Source: Streptoalloteichus tenebrarius
GTDB lineage: Bacteria; Actinomycetota; Actinomycetes; Mycobacteriales; Pseudonocardiaceae
Assembly (NCBI RefSeq): GCF_024171885.1
Contig: NZ_JAMTCP010000027.1
Location: 1-64,000, forward strand
Direction: 5' to 3'
DNA length: 64,000 nucleotides
Shown here: one piece after another, positions 16,326 through 24,325 of the stretch
How the letters are laid out: each line of letters starts with the position of its first letter
How positions within the stretch are numbered: the first letter of the stretch is position 1
The notes under the pieces: generated by a model
Databases searched by the model: none
The model's input: only the letters and a program-made list of their open reading frames with translations
Told to the model about the DNA's origin: nothing
Program-made: the position numbers and the translations under genes

Positions 16326-18128
16326 GTGCCCGAGCCGGCCGCGGAGCACAGCAGCAGCACGCTGAGCAAGGTGCTGATCGCCAATCGGGGTGAGATCGCC
16401 GTCCGGGTGATCCGCGCCTGTCGGGACGCCGGCCTGGGCAGCGTGGCTGTCTACGCCGACCCCGACCGGGACGCGCCGTTCGTCCGCATGGCGGACGAGG
16501 CGTTCGCGCTCGGCGGCGCCACCGCCGCCGAGTCCTACCTCGTCATCGACAAGATCATCGACGCCGCGCGGCGCTCGGGCGCCGACGCGGTGCACCCCGG
16601 CTACGGCTTCCTCTCCGAGAACGCCGACTTCGCCCAGGCGGTGCTGGACGCGGGCCTGGTCTGGATCGGGCCGACGCCGCAGGCGATCAGGGACCTCGGC
16701 GACAAGGTCACCGCCCGGCACATCGCCACCAGGGCCGGCGCGCCGCTGGTGCCCGGCACCAAGGACCCGGTGTCCGGGCCGGACGAGGTCGTGGCGTTCG
16801 CCCGCGAGCACGGCCTTCCGGTGGCCATCAAGGCCGCCTTCGGCGGCGGCGGGCGCGGCCTCAAGGTCGCCCGCACGCTGGAGGAGATCCCCGAGCTGTA
16901 CGACTCGGCGGTGCGCGAGGCCGTCACGGCGTTCGGCAGGGGCGAGTGCTTCGTCGAGCGCTACCTCGACCGGCCCAGGCACGTCGAGGCCCAGGTACTC
17001 GCCGACCAGTACGGCAACGTGATCGTCGTCGGCACCCGGGACTGCTCGTTGCAGCGCCGGCACCAGAAGCTGGTCGAGGAGGCGCCCGCGCCGTTCCTGA
17101 CCGACGAGCAGCGGCGCACCATCCACGAGGCCGCGCGGGCCATCTGCCGCGAGGCCGGCTACCACGGCGCCGGCACGGTGGAGTTCCTGGTCGGCACCGA
17201 CGGCACGATCTCCTTCCTGGAGGTCAACACCCGGCTCCAGGTCGAGCACCCGGTCAGCGAGGAGACCGCCGGCGTCGACCTGGTGCGGGAGCAGTTCCGC
17301 ATCGCGGCCGGCGAGAAGCTGCGCTTCGACTCCGACCCCGAGCCGCGCGGCCACTCGATCGAGTTCCGGATCAACGGCGAGGACGCGGGCCGCAACTTCC
17401 TGCCGGCGCCCGGCGCCGTCACCCGGTTCGACGTGCCGTCCGGCCCCGGCGTGCGGGTGGACGCCGGCGTCGAGGCCGGCAGCGTCATCGGCGGCCAGTT
17501 CGACTCGCTGCTGGCCAAGCTGATCGTCACCGGCGAGGACCGCGCGCAGGCGCTGGAGCGGGCCCGGCGGGCGCTGGACGAGATGGTGGTCGAGGGCATG
17601 GCCACCGTGCTGCCGTTCCACCGGCTCGTGGTGCGCGACCCCGCCTTCACCGCCGAGGACGGCTTCCGCGTGCACACCCGGTGGATCGAGACCGAGTGGA
17701 ACAACACGGTGGAGCCGTTCACCGGGGGAGCCGGGACCGACGGCGAGGAGGCCGAGGCGCGCCAGACCGTGGTGGTCGAGGTCGGCGGCCGGCGCCTGGA
17801 GGTCTCGCTGCCCGGCGACCTGGCCCTGGGCGCGGGCGGTGGCGCGGCCGCCTCCGGCGCGAAGGCCAAGCCGCGCCGGCGCGCGGGCGGCAAGTCCGCC
17901 GCCGCCGTCTCCGGCGACGCGGTGACCGCCCCGATGCAGGGCACCATCGTGAAGGTCGCGGTCGAGGAGGGCCAGCAGGTCCAGGCCGGCGACCTCGTGG
18001 TCGTCCTGGAGGCGATGAAGATGGAGAACCCGGTGACCGCCCACAAGGCCGGCACGGTCACCTCGCTGGCGGCCGAGCCCGGCAGCGCGGTCAGCCAGGG
18101 CACCGTCCTCTGCGAGATCAAGGACTGA
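16326..18128 (+). CDS. accA: Acyl-CoA carboxylase alpha subunit (biotin carboxylase + BCCP)
   Basis: A 600-residue two-function subunit. The biotin carboxylase half begins [20 protein letters not shown] and contains the ATP-grasp loop [13 protein letters not shown] and the catalytic [15 protein letters not shown]. An Ala/Lys-rich linker leads to the BCCP domain with EAMKMENPV, where Lys565 is the expected biotinylation site. It carboxylates biotin with ATP and bicarbonate for AccD. GTG 16326 follows GAGGAGG. It corresponds to AccA3 of mycobacteria and is the likely substrate of BirA. Confidence 0.95.
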   Translation: MPEPAAEHSSSTLSKVLIANRGEIAVRVIRACRDAGLGSVAVYADPDRDAPFVRMADEAFALGGATAAESYLVIDKIIDAARRSGADAVHPGYGFLSENADFAQAVLDAGLVWIGPTPQAIRDLGDKVTARHIATRAGAPLVPGTKDPVSGPDEVVAFAREHGLPVAIKAAFGGGGRGLKVARTLEEIPELYDSAVREAVTAFGRGECFVERYLDRPRHVEAQVLADQYGNVIVVGTRDCSLQRRHQKLVEEAPAPFLTDEQRRTIHEAARAICREAGYHGAGTVEFLVGTDGTISFLEVNTRLQVEHPVSEETAGVDLVREQFRIAAGEKLRFDSDPEPRGHSIEFRINGEDAGRNFLPAPGAVTRFDVPSGPGVRVDAGVEAGSVIGGQFDSLLAKLIVTGEDRAQALERARRALDEMVVEGMATVLPFHRLVVRDPAFTAEDGFRVHTRWIETEWNNTVEPFTGGAGTDGEEAEARQTVVVEVGGRRLEVSLPGDLALGAGGGAAASGAKAKPRRRAGGKSAAAVSGDAVTAPMQGTIVKVAVEEGQQVQAGDLVVVLEAMKMENPVTAHKAGTVTSLAAEPGSAVSQGTVLCEIKD

Positions 18129-18194
18129 GGCAGCTCGGCCGTCGGCTCCGGCTGACCGAAGCGGCAGAAGCAAGACAGCCGACACGAGTTCGAA

Positions 18195-18225
18195 CGGTGG
18201 GGCGCCCCTGCGGGACGCCCCACCG
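18195..18225 (+). terminator. Terminator hairpin after accA
   Basis: Arms CGGTGGGGCG and CGCCCCACCG with three more pairs towards a short loop, 67 bp after the accA stop. Confidence 0.75.
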
Positions 18226-18421
18226 TCGTCTTCCGTCGACTTCCATCGTCTCGCTCTCCGTCGTCTCCTGTGGTCCTCAGTTGTCTCCCGTCGTCTTCCG
18301 CCGTTCCCTGTCGTCCCCGTCCGTCTCTCGTCCCCGTCCGTCTCTCGTCCCCGTCCGCCTCTCGTCCCTGTCGCGGCCCGACGGCCTGGCGGGCGTGAGC
18401 GGTGGCGGACCCGCCCGGACG
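18226..18421 (+). repeat. Pyrimidine-rich gap with three 17-bp tandem units
   Basis: The gap after accA is C/T-rich on the plus strand with degenerate CGTCT/CGTCC units. Three near-perfect copies of GTCCCCGTCCGTCTCTC lie at 18313-18329, 18330-18346 and 18347-18363. No gene was found. Confidence 0.85.
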
Positions 18422-18427
18422 TACCAT
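18422..18427 (+). promoter_or_regulatory. -10 box for leaderless DUF1707 gene
   Basis: TACCAT ends 7 nt before GTG 18435. This decides that start over the in-frame GTG at 18402. Confidence 0.55.
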
Positions 18428-18434
18428 CGGCGAC

Positions 18435-18827
18435 GTGGACGACAGTGGACGGACGCCCGACATCCGCATCGGCGACGCTGAGCGGGAACGGGCCGTGTCC
18501 GCGCTGTCCGAGCACCTCACAGCGGGCCGGCTGGAGATCGCCGAGTACGACGAGCGCTGCGCCAGGGCGATGGCCGCGCGGTACCGGGGCGAGCTGGCCG
18601 CGCTGTTCGCCGACCTGCCCGAGCCCAGGCCGATGGCCCCGCCGGCGCTGGTGAGCCCACCGCCCCCGGCGCCGCCCACCCCGAGGCGCGGGGGCCGGTC
18701 CTCCGCGATCGTCGCCCTGGCCGCCGTGGCGGGACTGGCGCTGGTCCTCCGCCAGTGGGCGCTGTTCGCGCCGCTGGCCGTTGTCGTGATCATCCTCGTC
18801 ATCCGCGCCGGGAGGCGGAGTGGCTGA
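18435..18827 (+). CDS. DUF1707 domain membrane protein
   Basis: A 130-residue protein. Residues 8-62 form a DUF1707 domain (IRIGDAERERAVSALSEHLT, then GRLEIAEYDERCARAMAARY and LFADLP). This small domain is common at the N-terminus of actinobacterial membrane proteins and some regulators. A Pro-rich linker and two closely spaced hydrophobic helices at the C-terminus follow. The start is set by a TACCAT -10 box. Its last 8 bp overlap the HAD gene, implying co-expression. The function of the domain is not known. Confidence 0.8.
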   Translation: MDDSGRTPDIRIGDAERERAVSALSEHLTAGRLEIAEYDERCARAMAARYRGELAALFADLPEPRPMAPPALVSPPPPAPPTPRRGGRSSAIVALAAVAGLALVLRQWALFAPLAVVVIILVIRAGRRSG

Positions 18828-19716
18828 CCACCACCCCACGTTGCTGTTGCTCGATCTCGACGGTGTGTTGCGGCGGTTCGACCCGGACGACGCGGTCGAG
18901 GACGCCCACGGCCTGCCCAGGGGGTCGCTGGCCTCGGCCGCGTTCCACCCCGAGGTGGCCAGGCCGGCGCTCGTGGGCGAGGTCGACGACCTCGGGTGGC
19001 AGGAGGCCATCGCGCGTCGCCTGGTCGACGGGGGCGCGGCCCCGGAGGTGGCCCGTTCGGCGGTCCGCGCCTGGCGTCGGACCGGGTCGGTGGTGCCCGA
19101 GGCGGTCGAGCTGGTGCGCATGGCGCGCCGGCGCTGTCGGGTGGCCCTGCTGACCAACGCCACCACGGCGCTCGGCGCGGACCTCCGCGCGCTCGGCCTG
19201 GACCGCGAGGTCGACGCGGTCGTCTCGTCGCACCGGCTGGGCGTGGTCAAACCCGAGCCGGAGGCGTTCCGCCGGGCGCTGCGCGTGTTGCAGCACTCCC
19301 CCACGCGCACGCTGTTCTGCGACGACGCCGCCGAGAACACCGACGCCGCCGCGGGGGTGGGACTCATGACGGCCCACGTCCCGGACACGGCCGCGCTGCG
19401 CGCCGCGCTCGTCGCGCACGGTCTGCTGGACGCCACCGGTGGCCCCGGCAACGGCAGCGCCCCGGTGGCGTCGGGCGTGCTCGTCGTGCTGCCGGACCGC
19501 GACGAGGCCGAGGAACTCGCGGAGGAACTGAGCGCCGACGGCTGGTCGCCCTGCACGGTGCACCGCGACATGCTCGCCGGCGAGGACGACGCCGAGGACG
19601 TCGACTGGGTGGTGCTGGTCGAGACCGCGCCGGACGGCCTGCCCGCGTCGTGCTGGCGGGACGCGCTCGACCGGGCGGCCGAACAGCGCGACGGGTTCAC
19701 CACCGAAGCCGACTGA
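18820..19716 (+). CDS. HAD-family hydrolase with extra C-terminal domain
   Basis: A 298-residue protein. Residues 1-205 form a haloacid dehalogenase-type phosphatase: motif I LLLDLDGVL, motif II LLTNAT, motif III GVVKPEP, motif IV FCDDAAEN. The substrate is probably a small phosphate ester. Residues 218-285 are an additional alpha/beta segment (VLVVLPDRDEAEELAEELSA, then VDWVVLVET) that loosely resembles the second half of RraB-type domains; this is a pattern impression only. GTG 18820 has GGGAGG upstream and overlaps the DUF1707 gene. Confidence 0.85.
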   Translation: MADHHPTLLLLDLDGVLRRFDPDDAVEDAHGLPRGSLASAAFHPEVARPALVGEVDDLGWQEAIARRLVDGGAAPEVARSAVRAWRRTGSVVPEAVELVRMARRRCRVALLTNATTALGADLRALGLDREVDAVVSSHRLGVVKPEPEAFRRALRVLQHSPTRTLFCDDAAENTDAAAGVGLMTAHVPDTAALRAALVAHGLLDATGGPGNGSAPVASGVLVVLPDRDEAEELAEELSADGWSPCTVHRDMLAGEDDAEDVDWVVLVETAPDGLPASCWRDALDRAAEQRDGFTTEAD

Positions 19717-19827
19717 CCAGACCCGAGGCCCGTCTCTCCGGCTCTCTGAGCCGTGAGCGGCTGTTGTGGACGGCCGGCCCCCGCCCACGGGCTGGTTCGG
19801 GGGCGTGGCCGGGGAGGCGCGCTGCGT

Positions 19828-19833
19828 TAGGGT
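19828..19833 (+). promoter_or_regulatory. -10 box for leaderless GNAT gene
   Basis: TAGGGT lies 6 nt before GTG 19840 with no ribosome site, consistent with a leaderless transcript. Confidence 0.5.
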
Positions 19834-19839
19834 CGCCGC

Positions 19840-20394
19840 GTGGAGCCCGTCGAGATCAACGCCGGCACGTGGTACCTCCGGGGACTGCGCGTGGACCGGG
19901 CTTTCGACGACAGGCCCGCCCTCGTCGCGGCCTTCGCGGACGCCGATCACCGCCGGCACGTCACGGACGATGCCGTGGAGGACCTGGATTCGGCGGGCGC
20001 GTACGTCGCGCGCCGGGCCGAGGAGTGGGAGCGGGACTCGCGCTGCTCGTGGGCGGTGGCCGACACCGTGAGCGGCGAGATGCTCGGCGAGGTCGGGCTG
20101 AAGGACCTCGACCTGGCGCGAGGCACGGCCGAACTGGCCTGCTGGACGCGGCCGGAGCACCGGGGGCGCGGGATCATGACCACGGCGGCGCTGGCGGCCC
20201 TCCGGTTCGGGTTCGCCGGCCTCGGGCTGCGCCGCGTCGCCTTCCGGCACTCCGCCGACAACCGGGCCGCCCACCGACTGGCCGAGAAGTGCGGGTTCAC
20301 AGTGGACGATCGACTGCCCGGAGCGGCGGTGGTTGACGGCGGACGCCAGGACGTTCTGGTCTGGTCCCGCCAGGCGAGCACCCCGGAGAGCTGA
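19840..20394 (+). CDS. GNAT N-acetyltransferase, RimJ/RimL type
   Basis: A 184-residue acetyl-CoA-dependent acetyltransferase. Acetyl-CoA-binding motif A is visible as RPEHRGRGIMTTAALAALRF, followed by GLRRVAFRHSADNRAAHRLA and EKCGFTVDDRLPGA, as in the RimJ/RimL and related family. These acetylate protein N-termini or small amines; the substrate is not predictable. The gene stands alone with its own -10 box and is followed by the repeat-bearing intergenic region. Confidence 0.85.
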   Translation: MEPVEINAGTWYLRGLRVDRAFDDRPALVAAFADADHRRHVTDDAVEDLDSAGAYVARRAEEWERDSRCSWAVADTVSGEMLGEVGLKDLDLARGTAELACWTRPEHRGRGIMTTAALAALRFGFAGLGLRRVAFRHSADNRAAHRLAEKCGFTVDDRLPGAAVVDGGRQDVLVWSRQASTPES

Positions 20395-20421
20395 TCAGCG
20401 CCCGGCCCGCACACCCTCCCC

Positions 20422-20536
20422 AGGACAGCCCCCACCCGCCCTGGGGGGCGAGCCCCGCTCCAGCCTACCGGCGAACGCCCCTCGCCCGGGGAACACACCG
20501 GCCGGCTGTGGACAACTCCGTCGCCTGTGGACAAAC
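20422..20536 (-). repeat. Composite intergenic repeat, copy 1
   Basis: A 25-bp core at 20426-20450 (centre CCCACCCGCCCTGGGGGG) is followed by CCAGCCTA at 20460-20467. After 39 bp come two TGTGGACAA boxes at 20507-20515 and 20526-20534. TGTGGACAA is the complement of TTGTCCACA, the actinobacterial DnaA-box consensus. The same order recurs in copy 2 and, inverted, in copy 3 at 46639. Read on the minus strand, TAGGCT could act as a -10 box. No coding role is seen. Confidence 0.8.
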
Positions 20537-20607
20537 TCATCGCCCGACAGGGCGAAAGGCTTGACATCCCGCCGAACACGAGCCAACACCCAACACCCAT
20601 CGCCGGG

Positions 20608-20632
20608 AGCCGGGAGCCGGGAGCCGGGAGCA
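20608..20632 (+). repeat. 7-bp tandem repeat CGGGAGC
   Basis: Four units of GGGAGCC/CGGGAGC lie between composite repeat copies 1 and 2 in the same gene-free region. Confidence 0.8.
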
Positions 20633-20642
20633 CGATCACCTA

Positions 20643-20762
20643 AGGACAGCCCCCACCCGCCCTGGGGGGGCGACCCCACGACCAGCCTATTGCCTCCAGA
20701 TCGCCGGGCCAAGGCACGAGCCGTCGCCTGTGGAGGAATCCGGGTGACTGTGGACAACTCCG
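20643..20762 (-). repeat. Composite intergenic repeat, copy 2
   Basis: The core at 20647-20672 matches copy 1 with one extra G. CCAGCCTA follows at 20682-20689, then CGCCTGTGGAGGA at 20725-20737 and TGTGGACAA at 20749-20757 followed by CTCCG as in copy 1. On the minus strand TTGGCC lies 17 bp before TAGGCT, giving a plausible promoter. The stretch 20395-20930 contains no gene. Confidence 0.8.
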
Positions 20763-20880
20763 CGGGCAGACCCCGCCCGAGCATCGGCAGGGGGTGGCGG
20801 CGTCACCCGGACCAACGATGACCACACCAACTCTGACCAGCGGAAACACCGCGCGATTGGCCCGGTCGAGCGTCGTCCGG

Positions 20881-20903
20881 AGAAGTGATCCTCGATCACT
20901 TCT
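20881..20903. promoter_or_regulatory. Perfect inverted repeat, candidate operator of the ESX operon
   Basis: AGAAGTGATC (20881-20890) and GATCACTTCT (20894-20903) flank CTC. It sits 15 bp before the TACCGT -10 box at 20918-20923, over the expected -35 region of the lipoprotein gene, so a repressor bound here would block transcription. Confidence 0.65.
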
Positions 20904-20917
20904 GGCACGTGCTCCGC

Positions 20918-20923
20918 TACCGT
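20918..20923 (+). promoter_or_regulatory. -10 box for leaderless lipoprotein gene
   Basis: TACCGT ends 7 nt before ATG 20931, with a perfect palindrome directly upstream. Confidence 0.6.
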
Positions 20924-20930
20924 ACGCGCC

Positions 20931-21545
20931 ATGCGGAACGGGTGGCCGACGACGGGCGGAGCGCGGGCCGTGCTGGCCGTTCTCCTCGTCGCCGCCACGG
21001 CCGGGTGCACCTGGGCGAGCAGCAGCGCGCGCTCGGACGGCACCCCCAGGGTGGCCGATCCCCCGCTCCCGGCCACCACCACCCTTCCCCGCTCGCCACG
21101 GCCGACGGAGATCCCGCTCGACACCGTGGACCCGTGCGGCGTCCTCACCCCGGACCAGCGCCGCCAGCTCTCCCTCGACGGCACACCCACGCCGTACGCC
21201 GACTCCCGGTTCGCCAACGCCAGGGCGTGCAGCCTGCGCGACGGCGCGCACGGCCTGGTGGCGCGCCTGGCCGTCGTGACCGACCAGGGCATCGAGGTCT
21301 GGCACGACGACACCGCGCAGGTGGACGCGGAGGGCGTCCAGGTCAACGGATTCCCGGCCCTCGTCGTCCGCACCCCGGGGCAGGAGACCTTCTGCAACGT
21401 CGAGGTCGACATGGCCGACGGCCAGTTCCTCGACGTCCTGCTCAGGGACGGCGGCAACCAGAAACCCCCGCCCCGGGACGAGCTGTGCCGGGGCGCGCGG
21501 CGGATCGCCGAGGCGGCCGTCGCGTCACTCCGCGCCACCCGCTGA
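20931..21545 (+). CDS. DUF3558-type lipoprotein
   Basis: A 204-residue lipoprotein. The signal peptide ends in TAGC with Cys26 as lipidation site. A Thr/Pro-rich spacer follows, then a domain with paired cysteines: DPCGVLTPDQRRQL, ARACSLRDG, TFCNVEVDMADGQFLDVL, ELCRGARRIAEA. This layout is that of DUF3558 lipoproteins, which in Pseudonocardiaceae commonly accompany type VII substrate genes. It opens the ESX cluster with the WXG-like, PPE-like and EspG genes downstream. A palindrome and a leaderless-type -10 box precede it. The molecular function is unknown. Confidence 0.85.
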   Translation: MRNGWPTTGGARAVLAVLLVAATAGCTWASSSARSDGTPRVADPPLPATTTLPRSPRPTEIPLDTVDPCGVLTPDQRRQLSLDGTPTPYADSRFANARACSLRDGAHGLVARLAVVTDQGIEVWHDDTAQVDAEGVQVNGFPALVVRTPGQETFCNVEVDMADGQFLDVLLRDGGNQKPPPRDELCRGARRIAEAAVASLRATR

Positions 21546-21643
21546 TCACGACTACTCCGCGTGAACGTCACGCACACCACTCCCCATCGTCACTCTGTGT
21601 GGATAGAGTGACCTCGCTTACGTGTCGTCCCGGGAGGGCAGCA

Positions 21644-22015
21644 GTGCCGACGCGCCCCGAAACCGGCCCGCCGGCCGGACAACAGGACCCCGCCGCGAAC
21701 ACGTTGCGGGTCGAGCCGTCCTCGATCCCCGAGCTGCGCCGCGCCTTCGAGGCGGCGTTGAACCGCCTCGACCCGCAGGTGGACATGGCCATCACCGACC
21801 TGAGGATCCGGCCGTGGGCCGGCGACCCGGTCAGCGCGGAGGCCGCCACCGAGTTCAACCGGGCCTCCGTCGACAGCGGTGAGGGCGCGTTGAACGCGCT
21901 CCAGAGCTACCAGCGCCAGCTCAAGGCGGCGGCGGACGCCCTGCGGGACGCGGAGGCGCAGTACCGGGCCACCGAGGGCGACAACGCGGCCCTGTGGGGC
22001 AAGAAGCAACGCTGA
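21644..22015 (+). CDS. WXG100-like ESX protein
   Basis: A 123-residue helical protein. GTG 21644 follows GGGAGG. After a polar N-terminus it reads IPELRRAFEAALNRLDPQVD, then RPWAGDPVSAEAATEFNRAS and a second long helix ending in KKQR. The W-A-G turn between two helices matches the WXG100 fold. It lies 21 bp before the PPE-like gene, as in PE/PPE and EsxA-like pairs, so it may form the heterodimer secreted with that protein. A TAGAGT box at 21604-21609 could be its own promoter. Confidence 0.8.
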   Translation: MPTRPETGPPAGQQDPAANTLRVEPSSIPELRRAFEAALNRLDPQVDMAITDLRIRPWAGDPVSAEAATEFNRASVDSGEGALNALQSYQRQLKAAADALRDAEAQYRATEGDNAALWGKKQR

Positions 22016-22036
22016 ACGCACCCGGGAGGGCAGGGC

Positions 22037-23440
22037 ATGGGCGACCACCGTTGGCGCGGGTACACCCACGAGGAGCTCTACGCGCAGATCCACGCCGGCC
22101 CCGGCGCCGCCGCGTCCGCCTCGTCGGTGAGCCGCTGGGCGGAGCTGACCAGGGCCCTCGGCGAGATCGACAGCGACCTGAGCGCCGCGTTGGAGCGGTG
22201 CGGCGGGAGTTGGGAGGGCGCCGCGGCCGAGGCCGCCCGCGCCGGCCTGACCCCACTGGGCCAGTGGGCGTGCGACGCGCGCGGCGGCGCCGAGGTGATG
22301 CGGTTGTCCGCCGAACTCCAGGCCGACTACGTGAGCAAGGCCCGCGCCGACATGCCGCAGCCGGTGCCGGTGACGGCGGAGGAGCCGTCGGCGGCGGTGA
22401 CCGGTCTGGTGCACCTGTTCGGCGGGCAGACCGACTACGAGCGGCAGGAGGCCGCGGCGGACGCCGCGGAACAACGCGCGTTCGAGGTGATGGCGACCTA
22501 CGAGAGCAGCACCAGGAGCAACACCAGCACGCTCGGCGAGTTCTCCCCTCCGCCCGAGGTCGTGGTGGCGACGCCGGCGGTGACGGTGGCGGTCGGAGCC
22601 GGCGTGGCCGGCCTGCTCGCGCGAGCGCCCCGCGCGGGCGGCGCGGTCTCCGCCGGTGGCGGGGCGCGGTCCGTGGCGCCGACCCAGCGTCCGGGGAGCA
22701 CGCCGCAGAAGACGGCGCCGCCGCCCCGACAGCCGTCCCCGACCACGGGTGCGCCCTCGATCTCCGTCTCGGCGAACGTCTCGACCGCATCGCCCGGCAC
22801 CCCGCCCAACGCCTCGCCGGGTGTCTCGTCGGCGCCGGCGGGCGCGCGGGGCGGACCGGCGCCGGTGCCGCCGCAGCCGGGCCATCACCCGCCGACCGTG
22901 CCGGGGCCGCGCCCCGCTCCGCCGCCCCCCGGGCCCCCGGCCCCCCGGCCGGTGCCCACCGCGCCGGGGGCTCCGCCGCGCGGCGGAGCGACGGGACGGT
23001 CCACAGTGGACGGTTTTGCCGGGCCGAGGGGCCGCACGACCGACGATCCTCCCGGCGGCGGCCGGTCCGCGCGCGAGGAGGCCACGTCGGACGGCCCGAG
23101 GGACCACCGAGGACCGACACCCGGCCCGTTCGTCGAGGGTGGACCGGCCCGGCCGAACCACACCCCCGCCCCCGCTCCCGCGGTCGGCGCCGCCTCCCTG
23201 CCCGTACCGGGCGTGATCGGCCCCGACCCCGTGCTCGCGCACCGGGCGACGTCCTCCGCCGCCCCGCCGTCCGCCTCACCCGCCCTCGGCCCGGCGCGCT
23301 CCGACGGCGAGGGCGACGGCGAGCGGCCGAACTACCTGCTTCCCGCCGACGACCTCCTCGGGGACCCGTCCCGCCCGTCGCACTTCGGCACCGGCCAGCA
23401 CGTGGTGCCGCCCGTGATCGGCGAGAGCGGAACGCCGTGA
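22037..23440 (+). CDS. PPE-like type VII secretion substrate with Pro-rich tail
   Basis: A 467-residue protein. Residues 1-170 are helical with CGGSWEGAAAEAARAGL carrying the WXG-type turn, similar to PPE domains. Residues 175-420 are Pro/Ala/Gly-rich and disordered. The last 35 residues (NYLLPADDLLGDPSRPSHFG and then HVVPPVIGE) look conserved and may be a recognition tail. The ribosome site GGGAGGGCAGGG precedes the ATG. It lies between a WXG-like protein and EspG, the set expected for a chaperone-dependent secreted PPE protein. The activity after secretion is unknown. Confidence 0.8.
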   Translation: MGDHRWRGYTHEELYAQIHAGPGAAASASSVSRWAELTRALGEIDSDLSAALERCGGSWEGAAAEAARAGLTPLGQWACDARGGAEVMRLSAELQADYVSKARADMPQPVPVTAEEPSAAVTGLVHLFGGQTDYERQEAAADAAEQRAFEVMATYESSTRSNTSTLGEFSPPPEVVVATPAVTVAVGAGVAGLLARAPRAGGAVSAGGGARSVAPTQRPGSTPQKTAPPPRQPSPTTGAPSISVSANVSTASPGTPPNASPGVSSAPAGARGGPAPVPPQPGHHPPTVPGPRPAPPPPGPPAPRPVPTAPGAPPRGGATGRSTVDGFAGPRGRTTDDPPGGGRSAREEATSDGPRDHRGPTPGPFVEGGPARPNHTPAPAPAVGAASLPVPGVIGPDPVLAHRATSSAAPPSASPALGPARSDGEGDGERPNYLLPADDLLGDPSRPSHFGTGQHVVPPVIGESGTP

Positions 23441-24234
23441 TCGACCTCGACGGCGCCACGCTGGCCGAACCCCTCACGCTCAGCGCGTTGGAGTTCGACG
23501 TGCTCTGGGAGCACCTGGACCTCGGGCCGATGCCGCTTCCGATCAAGGTGCCGTCGCCGGGGCGGACCTGGTCGGAGCGGTCCGCGCTGGCCGAGCGCGC
23601 CTGGGCCGGGCTGGCCGGGCGCGGGCTGGGCAGCGCCCCGCACGTGGAGCCCCGGCTGGCGGACCTGTTGCGGCTGCTGGCGCACCCCGAGCGCGAGGTC
23701 GACGGGCGGATCTGGCTGGGCCGCCGGGTGCGGGTGCTGGCCGCGGCGACCGGTGACGACGCGGTGCTCGCGGTGCTCGACGGCGAGTGGCTGACCCTGA
23801 GGGAGGCCGCGGCGACCGGGCTGCCCAGGGAGGCGGTGGGCGTGCTGCCCCCGTGCTCCGCCGGCCCCGGCCACTCGGTGACCCTGCCCAGCGCCGACCT
23901 CGACGCGGCCGTGGCGAGCTGCGACGGCAGCCCCGAGGGACTGGCCTCGGCGCTCCAGGCCAGGGGCGTGCGGAGCGAGGACGCCCGCGCCCTGGCCAGG
24001 ATGACCCGCGACGCGTCGCGCCTCGGCCAGTTCGGCGCGGCGGCCAGGGACGCGCTCGGCCGCCGCCGTCGCACCGCCTGGGTGGTGGGCTTCTTCGACA
24101 CCCCGGAGGGCCGCTACCTCCAGGTGCGCCGGGCCAGGGAGGGCTGCGCGCCGTGGAGCACGGTCTGCCCCACGGACCAGCGCCGGCTCCTCGCCCACGT
24201 CGAGGAGGCGCTCGCGGAGGCCGAGAACCGCTGA
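23437..24234 (+). CDS. EspG-family ESX secretion chaperone
   Basis: A 265-residue EspG-like protein beginning LTLSALEFDVLWEHLDLGPMP, with the family ending GYFDTPEGRYL-type motif present here as VGFFDTPEGRYLQVRR. EspG proteins bind PPE proteins in the cytosol and deliver them to their cognate ESX machine. GTG 23437 overlaps the PPE-like stop (GTGA), so dosage is coupled to its client. No EccC/EccD genes are nearby. Convergent with glpD. Confidence 0.88.
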   Translation: MIDLDGATLAEPLTLSALEFDVLWEHLDLGPMPLPIKVPSPGRTWSERSALAERAWAGLAGRGLGSAPHVEPRLADLLRLLAHPEREVDGRIWLGRRVRVLAAATGDDAVLAVLDGEWLTLREAAATGLPREAVGVLPPCSAGPGHSVTLPSADLDAAVASCDGSPEGLASALQARGVRSEDARALARMTRDASRLGQFGAAARDALGRRRRTAWVVGFFDTPEGRYLQVRRAREGCAPWSTVCPTDQRRLLAHVEEALAEAENR

Positions 24235-24248
24235 CCGGCGAGCGCCCC

Positions 24249-24309
24249 GGTGGGGTCAGGACGCCGTTCCCCTGGTGGGGTCAGGACGCCGGCTCCGTGG
24301 GGTCAGGCG
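24249..24309. repeat. Short tandem repeat between espG and glpD
   Basis: GGTGGGGTCAGGACGCC occurs at 24249-24265 and 24274-24290, with a third degenerate copy near 24296. It lies in the gap between the convergent genes. Confidence 0.8.
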
Positions 24310-24325
24310 AGCCGGATCGGCCGGT

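Noticed and set aside
15805-19703. A 1411-codon leftward open frame from 19703 down to 15468
   Set aside because: It is a GC-rich shadow of accA, the DUF1707, HAD and other plus-strand genes; only the region below 16193 encodes a plausible protein.
20395-20930. Small proteins in the repeat-bearing gap
   Set aside because: Frames of 130-160 codons on both strands are low-complexity and overlap the repeat parts, so none is supported.
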